Positions 19,832 to 32,127 are shown, numbered from the stretch's first letter. The stretch is DNA of 64,000 nucleotides from Alloascoidea africana (GCA_030581615.1 JAKTTT010000075.1:1-64000); one strand, 5' to 3'. Numbers and translations are program-made. The notes: generated by a model from the sequence alone, not told the origin.

Positions 19832-20860
19832 TTCTTTTTCAATGTTTTTTGAATTCTGTTATTTCACAGTATTCCAGATTTTTCCACTACAAAACCAGAA
19901 ATAGACTGTTGGATATGCCAAGAAAATAGTGGTTCTATCCACTAGTGCTAAAGATGTAACTAGTTTTTTGATAAAGCAATCATCTACATACAGCTTGCTT
20001 CCTTTTACCAGTGCACAAGCGCTTACCTTAGATACTAGAGGTAGCAGCTTGAAACTTGCCCCAAAACTGTCTTGTAATGCCTATCCAATTTGAGCGGTTT
20101 TTTCATCTAGGCGTCAAGCATAATTCATGAATAGATAATCTATAAGCATAATCAAAGTTTTAGGATTTGGATTTTCGGGTTCTTTTGCTTGGTTTTCAAG
20201 TAGCCACTGCTATTTGCAAGCAATATTGCCATATTATTAGGAAAAGTGTAGTGAATGGATATATGTTCCTCGTTTTCTGATTCCATTGTCCTTTATTATG
20301 TTTTCAGGTCTGACTTAGATGGTTGTGGTGTAGGTGTTGGTCATATTTAGTAAAGCATTACTTATCGTTCTGGTGAAGATTGTGATACTCGCTTATCCAA
20401 CTTGGATTATGATTATGTAAATGATAAACCTTTGGTTGTTGTATTGACCTCATTGTTTAGCCCTAAGCCTTCAGTAATGCTATTTCTCAGAATATATTAA
20501 TGACGGAGTGTGTAGCTAAACTAAGCAATAAAAGCCAGCCGTTTAGCACGAAACTGGCAGGGGTCGATAATTTCCATTAAAAGAGACAAAACAATATTAT
20601 CCAGCTGTCCCAAGAACTTTCTAGTATTCCCGAATTGTTATCAGTTGAGACGTGAAAGTCCTACACGCTAACCTGTACTCTGATAAACGCTTTCAATAGA
20701 ATACAAGAACAAAAAATTCAGACTTGAAAACATTTTCTACAAGTAACAAACCTCAAAAACAATGCTAGATGCAAAACCCAACATCCAAGAGAGAAAAAAG
20801 AGATATATAAATACAGCGCAAAACAGAGCGAAGGGGAAATACAACCGAAGAATTATAAAT
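19832..20860. other. Intergenic, no gene seen
   Basis: About 1 kb between tRNA-His and the 3' end of SPT3. AT-rich, no substantial reading frame, no repeat or RNA gene recognised. Confidence 0.5.
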
Positions 20861-21918
20861 TCAGATAAACTGAGCTTTTGTTCTCATTAATCCTCCAGTA
20901 TAATTTCGGAGTGCTCTTGTTGCAGGTAAAACAGCTTGAAGCCGTCTAAACGCTTCCTCAACGTGTCTTGGCAAGATTGGCTTTTGAGTATCATCAGGCC
21001 AATCGAATAAACCCTGATGCATTTTCCTCTTCTTGTTTGTGCTCTTTGTGCTTGTATCTCCAGAACCAATTCTCTCTTCCAATTCGCGAACTTTTAGCGC
21101 TTCTTCTGTTAAACTACACACGAGTTCAAAAGTAAGAAATCCAAGGGTATCAATCACATCATCATGAGGTTTGGAATCTGTCAGGTGCGCTATTCCGGCC
21201 CATTCACGGAACCGTTTACCCTTCTTAAATGTAAAAGAAGCTTGTCTACACTCAGACCAGTGAACATACTCTTCTCTTGTCATGTTTTTCGTCCTCTCGT
21301 CTGCCGCTTTAAGCCTTTGAACCGAAGCATAAACCGCTTCGATCTCCTCCTCATCCTCTTCTTCGTCGTTTGTCTCAAGAGGTTGCTCGCTAAACAAAAG
21401 TTGAAGTTCCCATGGAAGATGGATTTTCGAACTTTTTATTTTCAAGCTTTTCGCAGCTTCTGGATTTGTTCCTTTACCCGCAGGTCCACCGTTTGCCATA
21501 GTTGCATCTTCGATTAAATCAGTACCTTCCACGCCACCTCCATCTTGCTCTCTTGCATTTTTCCTGACATCTTTCCAGGAAAGATATGTCTTTAGCCTAT
21601 TTACTTTTGCTTTGTCGTGTCGAATGAGAAATATCAAGTCTTCTGTGCCTATGCTTTTGGAATTACGCTTCGAGGCTTGTCTTGAAGCTTGAAGTAACTG
21701 CATATGATTAGCTGTTAGTAACCTAAGCAAATCCAGCAATTTATTATCAAAACAATTTTTTTCTTAAAAAAATGGGAATCACTTACCGTTTCTACAACCT
21801 GAGCCCGGACAATATCTTCAATTAATGAGGTAGTTTCCACAGGCGGGTCATTTGTTTCTCCCGTGACAAACATCATCTGTTGGATTTCCATCCGATATTT
21901 GTATTTTTCTTGTGACAT
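20861..21918 (-). CDS. SPT3: SAGA subunit Spt3, two exons
   Basis: TBP-interacting histone-fold subunit of the SAGA coactivator. Exons are 21918-21787 and 21697-20861, with an 89-nt intron (donor GTAAGT, branch TACTAAC, acceptor GCAG), giving 322 aa (S. cerevisiae 337). Exon 1 reads [20 protein letters not shown] with [16 protein letters not shown], the N-terminal histone-fold half. Exon 2 continues LLQASRQ... and [20 protein letters not shown] with YLSWKD; the second fold includes [20 protein letters not shown] and [17 protein letters not shown]. An acidic linker separates the two halves, as in the family. It is divergent from RIB7 over 755 bp. Confidence 0.96.
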
Positions 21919-22673
21919 GATTCCCCAGTGAAGTCTCCAAACAATTTGATAAAGCGGACCGTGTTTTTGTGTTCTAGATAGCCTAGTTGATGATGGGGTT
22001 GAATGTTAGAGTTGATGGTATCAGAGATGGTGGGGAGCCTGTGTTTCCGTGCCGTTATTTACGCCCGCGATTGCAATATTACTCTGGGATGATGTCTGAA
22101 AAATGAGACCAAGCTGAATCACTTTCTTCTACAATATAATCTATGGCTTTACAGCTTTATAAAATATATAGTACGTTCTACTTTTGTTAAGTGATTTTAT
22201 TTGGATAAAGCACTTGGTTCTTTGAGGTTTATTTACTTTTGAGTTCTTGATCATAAATTGGCTCCTTTCTTAAATGAAAGAATTATCCAAGACAAATTTG
22301 TTTTCTTGAAACCTACTACTTAATTAGATAAAAATGAAATAGAATGTTCTAGTTGGCTTATCAAACCATTGTATAACTTTATGCTTCATTGCAAAAGATA
22401 ATAATAAGAGATGTTTAGAAGATGCACTTGATCTTTAGCATGCAGGCCCGCCAAAAACACAACAACGAAAAACCAAAAACTCGTCTTCTAAATAATTCAG
22501 AAAAGGCGGGCTTGATAAAGAAGTAGGAATGTGCTTGTAGGACAATTAACAATTAGAGATGATGATGACGATGTTGGTTGTTGGAACAATGGGCCGCACT
22601 TTATACACCCATTTTCCTCTCTGACACCTCTGATCCAGAACAGCTGCTCTCATCGTAATCCAGAACTTTCCCC
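21919..22673. promoter_or_regulatory. SPT3-RIB7 divergent intergenic region
   Basis: 755 bp between two divergent starts. No reading frame of note. It must hold both promoters; no specific site is assigned. Confidence 0.45.
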
Positions 22674-23471
22674 ATGTCAACGCTAATACCATTACCAGAA
22701 TCCCTTGTCCCATTCCTATCTGATTATCTACCCCCCAATTCTCAATTTCGCAAAAAAGGGCGTGATTCTGAGGACAATGACTTGCCGTTTATCACACTCA
22801 CATACGCACAGTCTTTGGATTCCCGGATCTCGATAAAACCGGGGACACAAACTGCAATATCGCATCTTGAGACGAAGACGATGACCCATTACATACGAAG
22901 TAAACATGATGCGATCTTGGTCGGGGCAGGAACTGCAATTGCAGATGATCCGGGTCTGAATTGTAGATACAACGACAACAAAGATGGACAACCCCATTTG
23001 ATTCGACCAGTCATTGTAGATCCAAACGGTAGATGGAAGTTCAACAAGAATTCTCGTGTGATACGGACTGTTTACGAGGGTAAAGGGTTAGCCCCTTGGA
23101 TCATCACAATGCCAGAAGTGGAAATGGATAACGAGCAAAAAGCGCTTTTGGAGTCAATTCAAGGAGAACATATAACAATTCCATTCAAGTCACGAACAAA
23201 AGAAATCAGCTGGGATAAGATTTTCAAAGTTCTCAAATCCAAGCAGATAAATTCAGTTATGGTTGAAGGAGGAGCAACAGTGATCAATCGTCTTTTGTTG
23301 GAAACAGCGATTGAAGAAACGCGAAGCATTATAGATAGTTTGATAATCACTATCGGGCCAGTATTCTTGGGTCGTGATGGAGTAGAGGTTAGTCCATCCA
23401 AAAGTGTTCAATTAAAACAGGTTCAATGGTGGACTGGCGTTCAAGATTCTGTACTGGCTGCGCGAGTTTAG
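22674..23471 (+). CDS. RIB7: Riboflavin pathway pyrimidine reductase Rib7
   Basis: NADPH-dependent reductase converting 2,5-diamino-6-(ribosylamino)-pyrimidinone 5'-phosphate to the ribityl form, an early cytosolic step in fungal riboflavin synthesis. 265 aa (S. cerevisiae 244), single exon. RibD C-terminal fold signatures: LPFITLTYAQSLDSRIS near the N-terminus, TKTMTHYIRSKHDAILVGAG for cofactor binding, TAIADDPGLNCR, then PVIVDPNGRW and VMVEGGATVINRLL. The start ATG 22674 (MSTLIPLPESLVPFLSDYLP) matches the usual start of fungal Rib7. It converges on RPB5 with only 117 bp between the two stops. Confidence 0.95.
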   Translation: MSTLIPLPESLVPFLSDYLPPNSQFRKKGRDSEDNDLPFITLTYAQSLDSRISIKPGTQTAISHLETKTMTHYIRSKHDAILVGAGTAIADDPGLNCRYNDNKDGQPHLIRPVIVDPNGRWKFNKNSRVIRTVYEGKGLAPWIITMPEVEMDNEQKALLESIQGEHITIPFKSRTKEISWDKIFKVLKSKQINSVMVEGGATVINRLLLETAIEETRSIIDSLIITIGPVFLGRDGVEVSPSKSVQLKQVQWWTGVQDSVLAARV

Positions 23472-23588
23472 CAAACTTCTACATTAAACAAAGCTATATG
23501 TCTCCACTATTTTGTACTTTCTGATATTACTATACATGGCCGACACGACAGTAGCATTTAACAATAACAACCGCAGTCTTTTTTTTTT

Positions 23589-24311
23589 TTAAAGGCATAT
23601 TCTATAACTAGCGTATCTTCCACTTGTTTCACTCCTTCTGATAATCTTGACAACTTGGCCTCTTTTCAAACCCAGATATCTCGCAACTGGATCTTCACGT
23701 TGAATTCGGGGGAGCTGACTTTCTTTCAATCTATATCTTTCCAAAAGTTCTCGTTTCTCCGGTGTTGACAAACAAATATGCTTAGGGACAAGATCATGAT
23801 GTGTAATATTTACAATAAGATCGCTTTCTTGGAAAGTTTCGATACTTGCAGGTGCAACAGTTGGAATCATCTTGTTTGCAGAAGGTGTAATACCATCCTG
23901 ATAGATAAAAATTCCTGTCGTAAAGTTTCGTTCTGAAATATGGATACAAAAATTCTTCATCGTTTTCACACCAACGTTTGATTCATCACAAAATTCCACC
24001 CACAAAGTGCCCAAATCTGGAAATTTTGCAGATGCTTCTTCTGTTGGATTCGCTTGGAAACACATCAGTTTCCGCTGTGGTTCGCCCATGCTTGTACAAA
24101 CCTTGGATCTAAATTCATCCAAGGGCATATCTATCTCTTCTTGTGCAATATTGTAACCCTATTACAATTAATTGTTCTTCTTTATCAGTAACTGTTTCTT
24201 GGTCATCCAGCGTTGTTGTGGAGCTAAAAGACTTACTCTATCCCTAACCATCTCCTTCACCGTCTTGTATACCCTCCACAGTTTGGAAGTTTTCCGATCA
24301 ATATCCTCCAT
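23589..24311 (-). CDS. RPB5: RNA polymerase I/II/III shared subunit Rpb5, two exons
   Basis: ABC27-type subunit common to all three nuclear RNA polymerases. Exon 1 24311-24237 (25 aa: [18 protein letters not shown]...), 78-nt intron with GTAAGT donor and TAATAG acceptor, exon 2 24158-23589. Total 214 aa, against 215 in S. cerevisiae. Exon 2 opens [16 protein letters not shown] and continues [16 protein letters not shown] with LWVEFCDE. The conserved assembly domain at the C-terminus includes [32 protein letters not shown] and [20 protein letters not shown]. The intron falls right after the first conserved helix. Confidence 0.97.
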
Positions 24312-27300
24312 TATTGATAAACTTGATTCAGACGAAGGGGAATCGAGTTTTGAGTATTGGTGCTTTTCCCAGAGTGTGCGTAGAAAAATCTTGAGACTTT
24401 CAGGTCACGTGGTTTTGGGAACCAGACCGCTTAGTGTTTTTGTTGCGGTACATTGTGTCACGGTATGGGCATTACACATTGTTGATAGTGAAGCGATAAC
24501 CCCATGCAGAAATTGGAGTTATTTTGAATCAAGAGGAGTTGTCGGTTGATTTTTGAACTTTTTAATAAACGGATTTAACGTTTGAGAGGAAGCCGAGTCA
24601 TTAATGATAGCTTGTATTTGTTCTTTCATGAGATGTTGGAACAATAAAGAATCTACAAGGTTCTATCTTGTGGCATGTGTTTTTTTTTCATGAGCGAGAC
24701 TAAGAACAAGCCTCCATTTCTATATCAAAAGTAGGACTACCTAAACATGACTCTTGTTCTATCAATTTTTGGATATCTTCGGGCGAGAGGCTTTAAAAAT
24801 ATTTGCAAGTAACTACTGGTTGAGCATGTATGGAAAGCCATCGGAAAACAAAGAACGAGCGAATATACCGATAACTTCGCGTGCTTTTAATTGGTGGAAA
24901 TCCAAAATTTAAAGATATTCCTTGATCTACAAAATTAAGAAGAGGCTAGTTGTTGTGGCAAAATTTATGCTCTTTTGAAGTTCGAACAAGTAGTCCAGCA
25001 TAATCCATGATCTGGGAAAGGATTATTATCGTTGTTGTTTTTTTTCTTGCTTTACATTTTTTTGTTCCTTTACCGCGTACGGATTTTACTCTTTTTGGTC
25101 ATTTATTATTTTTCACTCGCTGAAGCCTGCAGCATGTGAAGTATTTTGTTTTTGGCAATTTGACTTGATTCTCGGTTCGGTGACATTGTAGTTCCAGAAA
25201 ATATCAGGTACCCCATAAAAAAAAAATGACTCGAAGAAAACAAGTAGTCAAAAACATTGGTATCATTTTTAAAGGACACATCGGTCATGACTGTCTGAAC
25301 TTGTAGCTTTAAGGCGAAAACAAATGGAATATAGGTTTAAGGTTCATCTGGTAAAAGTACAACCTAATTTCATATGAGTCAAATATGTCAAAAGATCCTT
25401 GTGGTGGTAGCAGCAGGTATAGTATAATTTGACCTTGGGACTCGGATTTTGGAAGAAAAAGTTGGAAGCAGGGCCAAGTTTTAAGGAAATAACGGTAATT
25501 CTTTAAGGTTGAGTTGATTGGCCAGCCTTGTTCAGAAATATCCAGGATCTATGGTATTATTACATAGGGCTTTGGCTTGGCTTTTTCTCTTCTACTGCTG
25601 GCTAATACTTGACACCGTTAGAATATATGTGCTGTTGATTCTGACCAGCAAAGCATTATATAATATTTGAAATGAATGATTCAAAAGCCCAAAAATTAAG
25701 ACTATTCTGAGCTTTGCATTTATGGTGGCAATACCATGAATAAAGGAGGTTTTATTTGGATGCAGAGAGGCTTGGTGTTTGTTGGTGTGTAGAAAATGAC
25801 AATCTGATTACACTATCAGTTGTGGTGAAGTTATCGGGAATTCATTGTTTTGTCCTCGTCATCTAATACCGGAGATAATGGACGAAGATCGGAGGAAAGG
25901 GCAGTTCGAAAATAAAACGTGAACGTAAACGTAAACAAAACAACGTAAACATTTGTCTAAGGATTAATTGTTTATCATATCCATTGTTAGTGATGTTTTG
26001 GGGTTTGGTTATTAAGCAATGGTGGCAGTTAGTGGCCATGCTCGGGAAATCTCAAAAGGGCAGGCTAAATCTGTTTTGGGTCGCCTGCTTTCTGGTTTTT
26101 TTTCGCGAATTGGCTATATTGGGTTTTGCGACCCTGGAAGGGGTCCTGTCGGGCACCAAGGTTTAGGAAAGTTCTAGAAAACCCGTCTGGTTCTTGAGTA
26201 TAAGCACTCGGAATTGTGATATGTCATTTTCAGGGGACAGATTTAAAGACATTCCAATTACTAAGGTACATATTGTATTATCAATTAATGAAATGCGTTT
26301 TGTGGGTGTTGACAAGAGCCAAAAAAGAAACATTTGAAGAGGTGAACCAGAGATGCCTACGAACACAAAATGAGTAATACCGACTCTTTATGAGAAGGGC
26401 TCTATTAATTATTTGCGAACCGTGCGAGGCGTGCATGGGCATTGTCAAGAATAATTGCGGGCGCCTATATTTGGTTGCAATTGAACTGTGTGGACCAAAT
26501 ATATGGTAGAATAGATGATGCATTCTCAACGCTGTGGGCGTGTTTGTGTTAAAGATGCATTGTTTTCCTTCCTTTTCTCTTACATGTGGCAGATACGTGG
26601 TCAATCAATTGTAGGCAATGCTGGTGTGTAAACTCCAGTTTCAGTTTGGTGTGGCTGTTTTTTTCGTCTTGATTTCACATGGCTGTTAGCATCTACTGCC
26701 CATTAGATGTTTATGTGTCTTGGCCAATGATGGCAGGACGGCAGGATGGCAGAGCAGAGCTGTGAGCAAAGAGGTAGAGTTTGAGAGTAAGACACGATCA
26801 AAGTCTAAGTTTAATCTGACTGTTGATGGTTTGCGCCTTGCACGCCTGCATACCAGACATGTCTCGCTTTTTCTGCTCTGTGTTTCCATGTTGGCGTAGG
26901 ACCAGAGACTATTCGTACTAGCAGGCCTGAATAGAATTTTAAGAAAGCGTAAGCGTAAGCGTAAGCATAATCAGGAAAGTGGAATGGAATATCTTGGAAC
27001 AGAAACCATTAGTAGCTGATACTCTGCTCAACAGAGGATCCAGTAAGCCACTTGTAATCAAGCAGGCAGGCTGACGTTTTACTGAGTTTAACACCACATT
27101 GGCGCTAAATAGTATGTGCTCACTATCAACAATTAGAACCAAGCCTGGCGCAAAATCATAAAACTCAAATGTGTAGAGTAATAGTAGTACATGACTAAAA
27201 AAAACAGCAATCCAATTTGTCTGTGGAGTGGTTAATTTGTCACAATTCTGCTTATTATTTCCTTTTCATGTTCGCAGGAAAGGTGCTATTCATCCGAGTT

Positions 27301-27967
27301 GATGAAGTGAGGCCAGGCTGACAAATCTGCGACCTGCCCAGAGAAGCGATACGGCGGAGAACAAAAACCCAATTATTAATCTCCAGCTGCCCCTTTCTGG
27401 CTCTGCTGGAATGACTCCAGACGGTTTTTGTGATGAGTCAAACAGAGATGACTAATGCGGTGTTCAGCCCTGCGATCTGGCCGTTGCGTTAACTCCGCTG
27501 TATCCCCCGTGCCCAGAGTTACGCGCACGCGCTGGAAATATCGGGCAATGCGCTTTCGGAAATGTCGTGGTGGCGGCGGTTTGCCACACGGTCTGGGTTC
27601 TGGCTGCTGAGCTGTTCCTCGCAGCGCCCGGGGCTGCGCTGGGGCCCCCGCGGGCGCCATTCGGACACTATGGGGACACATTCTGGTCGCCTCTGGTCGC
27701 CTCTGGGCACCTCTGGTCACCTCGTGGACACGTCACTATGACTCGAACGACCACCTCCGGCAAAAGCCCCCTGGTCAAGCCACGGAAGCGGGAAGCAGGC
27801 AGGCTTCCAGCAGCCGAAATGGGCTCTGCGCGAGCTTGTTCTGCGGCGGAAGACCCACCAATCACAGCCCCGGGCGCAGATGTGCATTCACCGTGCATGA
27901 AGACGGAGGCATCGGCGTTTAGATGTGCGGCTGACAGCTGACTACGGATTATCAAAACACCTCTGGC
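24312..27967. other. 3.7-kb stretch without a recognisable gene
   Basis: Only short frames with no family resemblance are present on either strand. The left three quarters are AT-rich and ordinary; 27450-27960 is GC-rich with short imperfect tandem repeats (CCTCTGGTCG-type, 27680-27730). A structured RNA gene could hide here, but I recognise none. The right end is the promoter region of the acidic protein at 28067. Confidence 0.5.
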
Positions 27968-27975
27968 TATATAAG
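27968..27975 (+). promoter_or_regulatory. TATA box for the acidic paralogue at 28067
   Basis: TATATAAG lies 99 bp upstream of the ATG at 28067, after a GC-rich upstream region. Sequence and spacing both fit a TATA-driven, probably regulated promoter. Confidence 0.55.
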
Positions 27976-28066
27976 AAGCCCCGGTGGCCCCCCTGGCCCT
28001 TTTCAGTCCATCCCATCAGTCCAGCGATCCCCACAGCTTCATCTCTTACTACACACACACAAAGCA

Positions 28067-29014
28067 ATGTCTACTTCTCTGAGCGAATCCTACATACTGG
28101 CAAGCAAGGCCAGAACAAAGCTGGCACGCGCTGCTTCCAAGCCAGACCACGACCTGAGGATACTGGTTGCCCACGCAAACCTACTAGACTCAATTCTCGA
28201 TGATCTCCAGAAGAAACAGTCCGCAGCGCTGACAATATCGAGCCCAGCTTCCACAAAAGTCACCTTTCAGGAGAAACCACATCCTCGTGCAAACCAGCAG
28301 CAGCAGCAGCAGCAGCAGCAAACGCAGCAACAGCAACAAGACCGTGAAAATGACAGGCAGAATCCAGGAGTTGTTCATTCTTCTGTGCAACTGTTTGACA
28401 TTGAGGAGGAGGACGACAACTACGATTATGATCTCGACTACGATTACAACACTGAATCCGATTCCGATTCGGACGAAGATTCCGATTCTGAATCTGACTA
28501 TGATGAGTACGAAGAGTCGGATGCCGCGTTTGGCCAGATTTACGAATATGACTCGGATGAGGAAGACGGCGATGAAACTGAAAGAGAGGAGTTGGGTGAA
28601 ATCGACATTACAGACTCATCTTCATACGACTCGGATATAGAGTACGTGCAAAAGTCTTACTCGGATCACATTCTGGGATCTCAAACAACACGATCAGATC
28701 CACCAACACCGGAATTGGATCTATCTGATAGCCGAAACAGAGCTTGTCGATCAATGCCTGTAATAGAGGAGGAAGAGTACGAGTACAATCAACTCTACTC
28801 AGTGCCCTCATTAACAGATTCTACGTCGGATGATAGTGATCTAGAAAGTGATTCTGATGAACTATATGAGCATGACACAAGCGCTGATTCGCGAGGTCCA
28901 AAAATCGACTCCTTCTCAACCACTGATTTACGGTTCCACAAATCCTCCGTGGCTGAAGTTAGGAATTCGGCGGTTGTACCTGATCAAAATCAGCAAATAA
29001 TCGTTCAGGCATAG
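28067..29014 (+). CDS. Acidic Ser/Asp-rich protein, tandem paralogue 1
   Basis: 315 aa, function not recognised. The N-terminal ~45 residues form a conserved helical block (SYILASKARTKLARAA, DHDLRILVAHANLLDSI) shared with the protein at 31144. It is followed by a poly-Gln tract (residues ~78-94) and a short shared motif VVHSSVQ. Residues ~115-185 are extremely acidic (Asp/Ser/Glu/Tyr runs such as DSDSDEDSDSESDYDEYEES); a second shared block, PSLTDSTSDDSDLESDSDE, lies near residue 245. No membrane segment. The N-terminal block faintly recalls the small Ecm13/Yjr115w proteins of S. cerevisiae, but I am unsure. A TATA box lies 99 bp upstream. Confidence 0.8.
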   Translation: MSTSLSESYILASKARTKLARAASKPDHDLRILVAHANLLDSILDDLQKKQSAALTISSPASTKVTFQEKPHPRANQQQQQQQQQTQQQQQDRENDRQNPGVVHSSVQLFDIEEEDDNYDYDLDYDYNTESDSDSDEDSDSESDYDEYEESDAAFGQIYEYDSDEEDGDETEREELGEIDITDSSSYDSDIEYVQKSYSDHILGSQTTRSDPPTPELDLSDSRNRACRSMPVIEEEEYEYNQLYSVPSLTDSTSDDSDLESDSDELYEHDTSADSRGPKIDSFSTTDLRFHKSSVAEVRNSAVVPDQNQQIIVQA

Positions 29015-31143
29015 ATTCAACTTTCCTATTTACAAAAGCAAAATGTTATTCTCATGTAATCATTACTAACGGACGAGGAGGTTTTATGCCTATACGTTGG
29101 ATGTTTTTTATCTATCTTTTTCTTTTTTTCTTTGGATTTATTGATTTGGCTTTATGTTTGCATATGTTTTTGACATTCTGGAGGTCTTCATTCCAGTCTG
29201 TTTCAACATCCTCAAGGGTTTCTACTTTCACATTCATGTTTACATTATCTTTTTTTTTTTTTTCTCTATAAACTACTCTTCTTTTTATTATTTTCTTTTG
29301 TTATTGCCTTTGTTTAGCTGGCTGTACATAGCAAACCACCACTATTATTATCAGCTATTTTTTAACGATGATTAATTATTATCACGGATATAATGTTATC
29401 TATTTTCACTTCACTCGATGATCCAATACTGTAAACGGTGTACCCAATACTCGTAGATTAAGTACAGATATGTGTCTTTTATTGCACTGCCGCCGCCGTA
29501 CTATCCATCTCCAAAAACTTACAAGGTAGATAAGCAGGTAAAGTGTCAAAACGACTCATTTATAGGCAGTGAGAAAAGAATAACTACAGAATTTAAAAAT
29601 CTGTACAAAAGATTAAAAAGTCATTATTGGATAGTTCATGCGGCGACAACTGATGTTTAGCAAAACTTGGGACACAATTGCGCCGCCCCATCTATTGGTC
29701 TCAATTCACCTTTATTGGAAATGAAATGCAAATCTCACTCAGTCAGAATTGCTCGTGATGACCTATCTCTCCCAAAGATGATAATAATCCAGTTATGCAC
29801 TGTTGGGGGCTTTCTTTCCCCTGAACACATAATGATTCTACAGACACACCGACAAAAAAAACATTGCCACCACCACCACCACAGTTGGCTCAAACTGGTG
29901 TTCATCGAGATTACTGATTCTACGTAGCCATACGGCACAACCCCTAAAAACTGGAGAAAAAAAACAAACATGCATACTTTGCTGTGTTGCTATATCTACC
30001 CGTTGTCGGTCTTCGCCAATCATCAAAAAAAAAAGGAAAAGACCGAGAAAACTTGATGGTTTGCTTTCAGGTCATCATGTCAATCTAATCTAGGCAGCTC
30101 AAACATTAGATCCTGTTTCTGATTTTCACAGCCATGACTGAAAAGAGAGAAGAGACAGAGTGTGTGACAGTGAGACAACCATAACTGCACTATTTTGCCC
30201 CATCCCTTCCCTATACGGAACAATGTTGAATAGTGCTATCTTCAGTAGATGATTACTCCGGTCACTTTCAATCTACTCTCTCCGTCTCTTCATGATATTT
30301 GTTCGTTTAAACTTGCCGAAACTGGTTCTTCGTACCGGTTATCTGCGTTAAGAAATCGAATGAAATCCTTGCGGTTGTTAATTGATTTTTGGACATGACA
30401 TGTTGGAAAACGCCCTTTGCATATATCTGTGTTGTTGATTATATTCCCTTTTTTCTTGAAATCTGGGGTGTGACGTAAATTGCCGAGAAATCTCAGCAAA
30501 AAGAACCTAGGAAAAGGACAAGAAACCACGATGATGGGATGGGATGGGATGTGTCATTTTGAAAACCAGTCCTGATAACCCTAACCTTAAAACATCTTGT
30601 CTCCTTGTTGCCAGAGACCAAGACTTGAAGCTTGGAAATTAAAACAGGGATTCGTAGTTACCCTTGGAACTCTTTGGATTTGCAGCTGGTACAAATGCAA
30701 CAGGAACATCTGACTCGTGCTGTTGTTTCATTGATTAATTACACAAAAGGAATAATGTACGCAGGTTTGTTAGTTTACTGATAGTGATGAAAAACAATAA
30801 ATAAAGACAAATATATATATATTTATAAAAAAACAAATGATTGAGATGTCTTGTATCTTGGCATCAGGTTTAACATTAGACATTTTAGAGAGAAAGAGGT
30901 AAAAAAACCTGGTAAGACGCCGGATAAATTGGCATTCCCCGGTTACATTTTTTGTAAGCACGCTGCGTGTGAGAGTGCCAAGAGCGTGAACGGCTGAAGC
31001 AAGATCCAGCAGGCCAAAAAAAAAAAAGTAACCTCGTCATCATCAAGAACGGTGAAAAATCTGTACTTCTATATAATGTCCCCGTTTTCTCTCTTTTGTT
31101 GATACTTGTATCAAACAGTTTTCACATCTTAATAATTTACAAA
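29015..31143. other. Intergenic between the tandem paralogues
   Basis: 2.1 kb with no recognised gene. T-rich just after the first paralogue (3' UTR-like) and AT-rich throughout. The right end holds the promoter of the second paralogue, including the TATA box at 31070. Confidence 0.5.
31070..31077 (+). promoter_or_regulatory. TATA box for the acidic paralogue at 31144
   Basis: TATATAAT 74 bp upstream of the ATG at 31144, a placement similar to that in the upstream paralogue. Confidence 0.5.
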
Positions 31144-32127
31144 ATGTATCAAAACTGGATAGAACAAATAAATATGAACGATGCTTCTTCATTGGCCACA
31201 AAGGCAAGAATAAAGCTTTCAAAAGAAGCAACAAGACCAAATTACAAGCTAAGAGTTCTTGTAGGGCATGCAACGTTACTTGATTCTTTAAGAGTTCAAA
31301 TAGATAAACAAAGTTTGATTAAAAGTATCAGACAGAGACAAGATCAAGAAGAAGAGGAGAAGAAAGCTCTTCAACTTCAAAAGGATAGAGAACAAAAATG
31401 GAAACAGACAAAGGTCACATTTATGGAAACTCCAAAACCAATACAAACTGAGGAGGAAACACAGAGACATGGGAATGGTGTTGTCTACTCTTCTGTACAG
31501 GTATCTGCATGTGAAGATGACAATGAAACAGATGATGAAGAGGATGGGAATCCCTCGGCATATGATTACTATTACAACTATGAGTATGATTCTGATTCTG
31601 ATAGTGAGAGCGAATTTGATTCTGAGTTTGATTCGGATTCGGATTCGGATTGTGAAGCTGAATTTGAATTTGATTCCGACTCCGATTCCGACCCGGATTC
31701 CGATTCCGATTCCTATTCCGAATGCGATGATACAGAAGAGTTGGAACCACAATGCAGCAATACAAGCATTAGAATTTCAGAGATTGAACAGGATGGATTT
31801 GACATTGACCATACAAAGAGACTACGAAAACAGTATAATCAAGAGTCAAATTCCGGATACTTTTGTACAAATCCACAGTTACAACAGGTATACGAAGATT
31901 CACATCTTGATATGCCAACATTAACAGAATCGAATACTTCATCATCTTCTTCATCCGATGACTCTGAATCTGAATATGATTCCGATTCTGAATTTACCCT
32001 TTTCCACACTGGTCAAACCACAGAGTCAAGCTTGTCGGGTATTTCAAAGGCGAAAATACAGAGAATCAAGTATTGTCATGATTCTTCCGAATATCAAAAT
32101 ATCAATGTCCGTTCATTTGTTATCTAA
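31144..32127 (+). CDS. Acidic Ser/Asp-rich protein, tandem paralogue 2
   Basis: 327 aa from ATG 31144 (MYQNWIEQINMNDASS); a second ATG at 31174 (MNDASSLATKARIKL) gives a start more like that of paralogue 1. The N-terminal block SLATKARIKLSKEA with YKLRVLVGHATLLDSL matches the protein at 28067, as do VVYSSVQ and the C-terminal PTLTESNTSSSSSSDDSESE region. Between them lies an acidic domain built on GATTCC/GATTCG repeats that encode Asp-Ser runs (residues ~155-200). A basic, charged helix (residues ~60-95) replaces the poly-Gln of paralogue 1. Function unknown; tandem duplication followed by divergence is the simplest reading. Confidence 0.8.
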   Translation: MYQNWIEQINMNDASSLATKARIKLSKEATRPNYKLRVLVGHATLLDSLRVQIDKQSLIKSIRQRQDQEEEEKKALQLQKDREQKWKQTKVTFMETPKPIQTEEETQRHGNGVVYSSVQVSACEDDNETDDEEDGNPSAYDYYYNYEYDSDSDSESEFDSEFDSDSDSDCEAEFEFDSDSDSDPDSDSDSYSECDDTEELEPQCSNTSIRISEIEQDGFDIDHTKRLRKQYNQESNSGYFCTNPQLQQVYEDSHLDMPTLTESNTSSSSSSDDSESEYDSDSEFTLFHTGQTTESSLSGISKAKIQRIKYCHDSSEYQNINVRSFVI

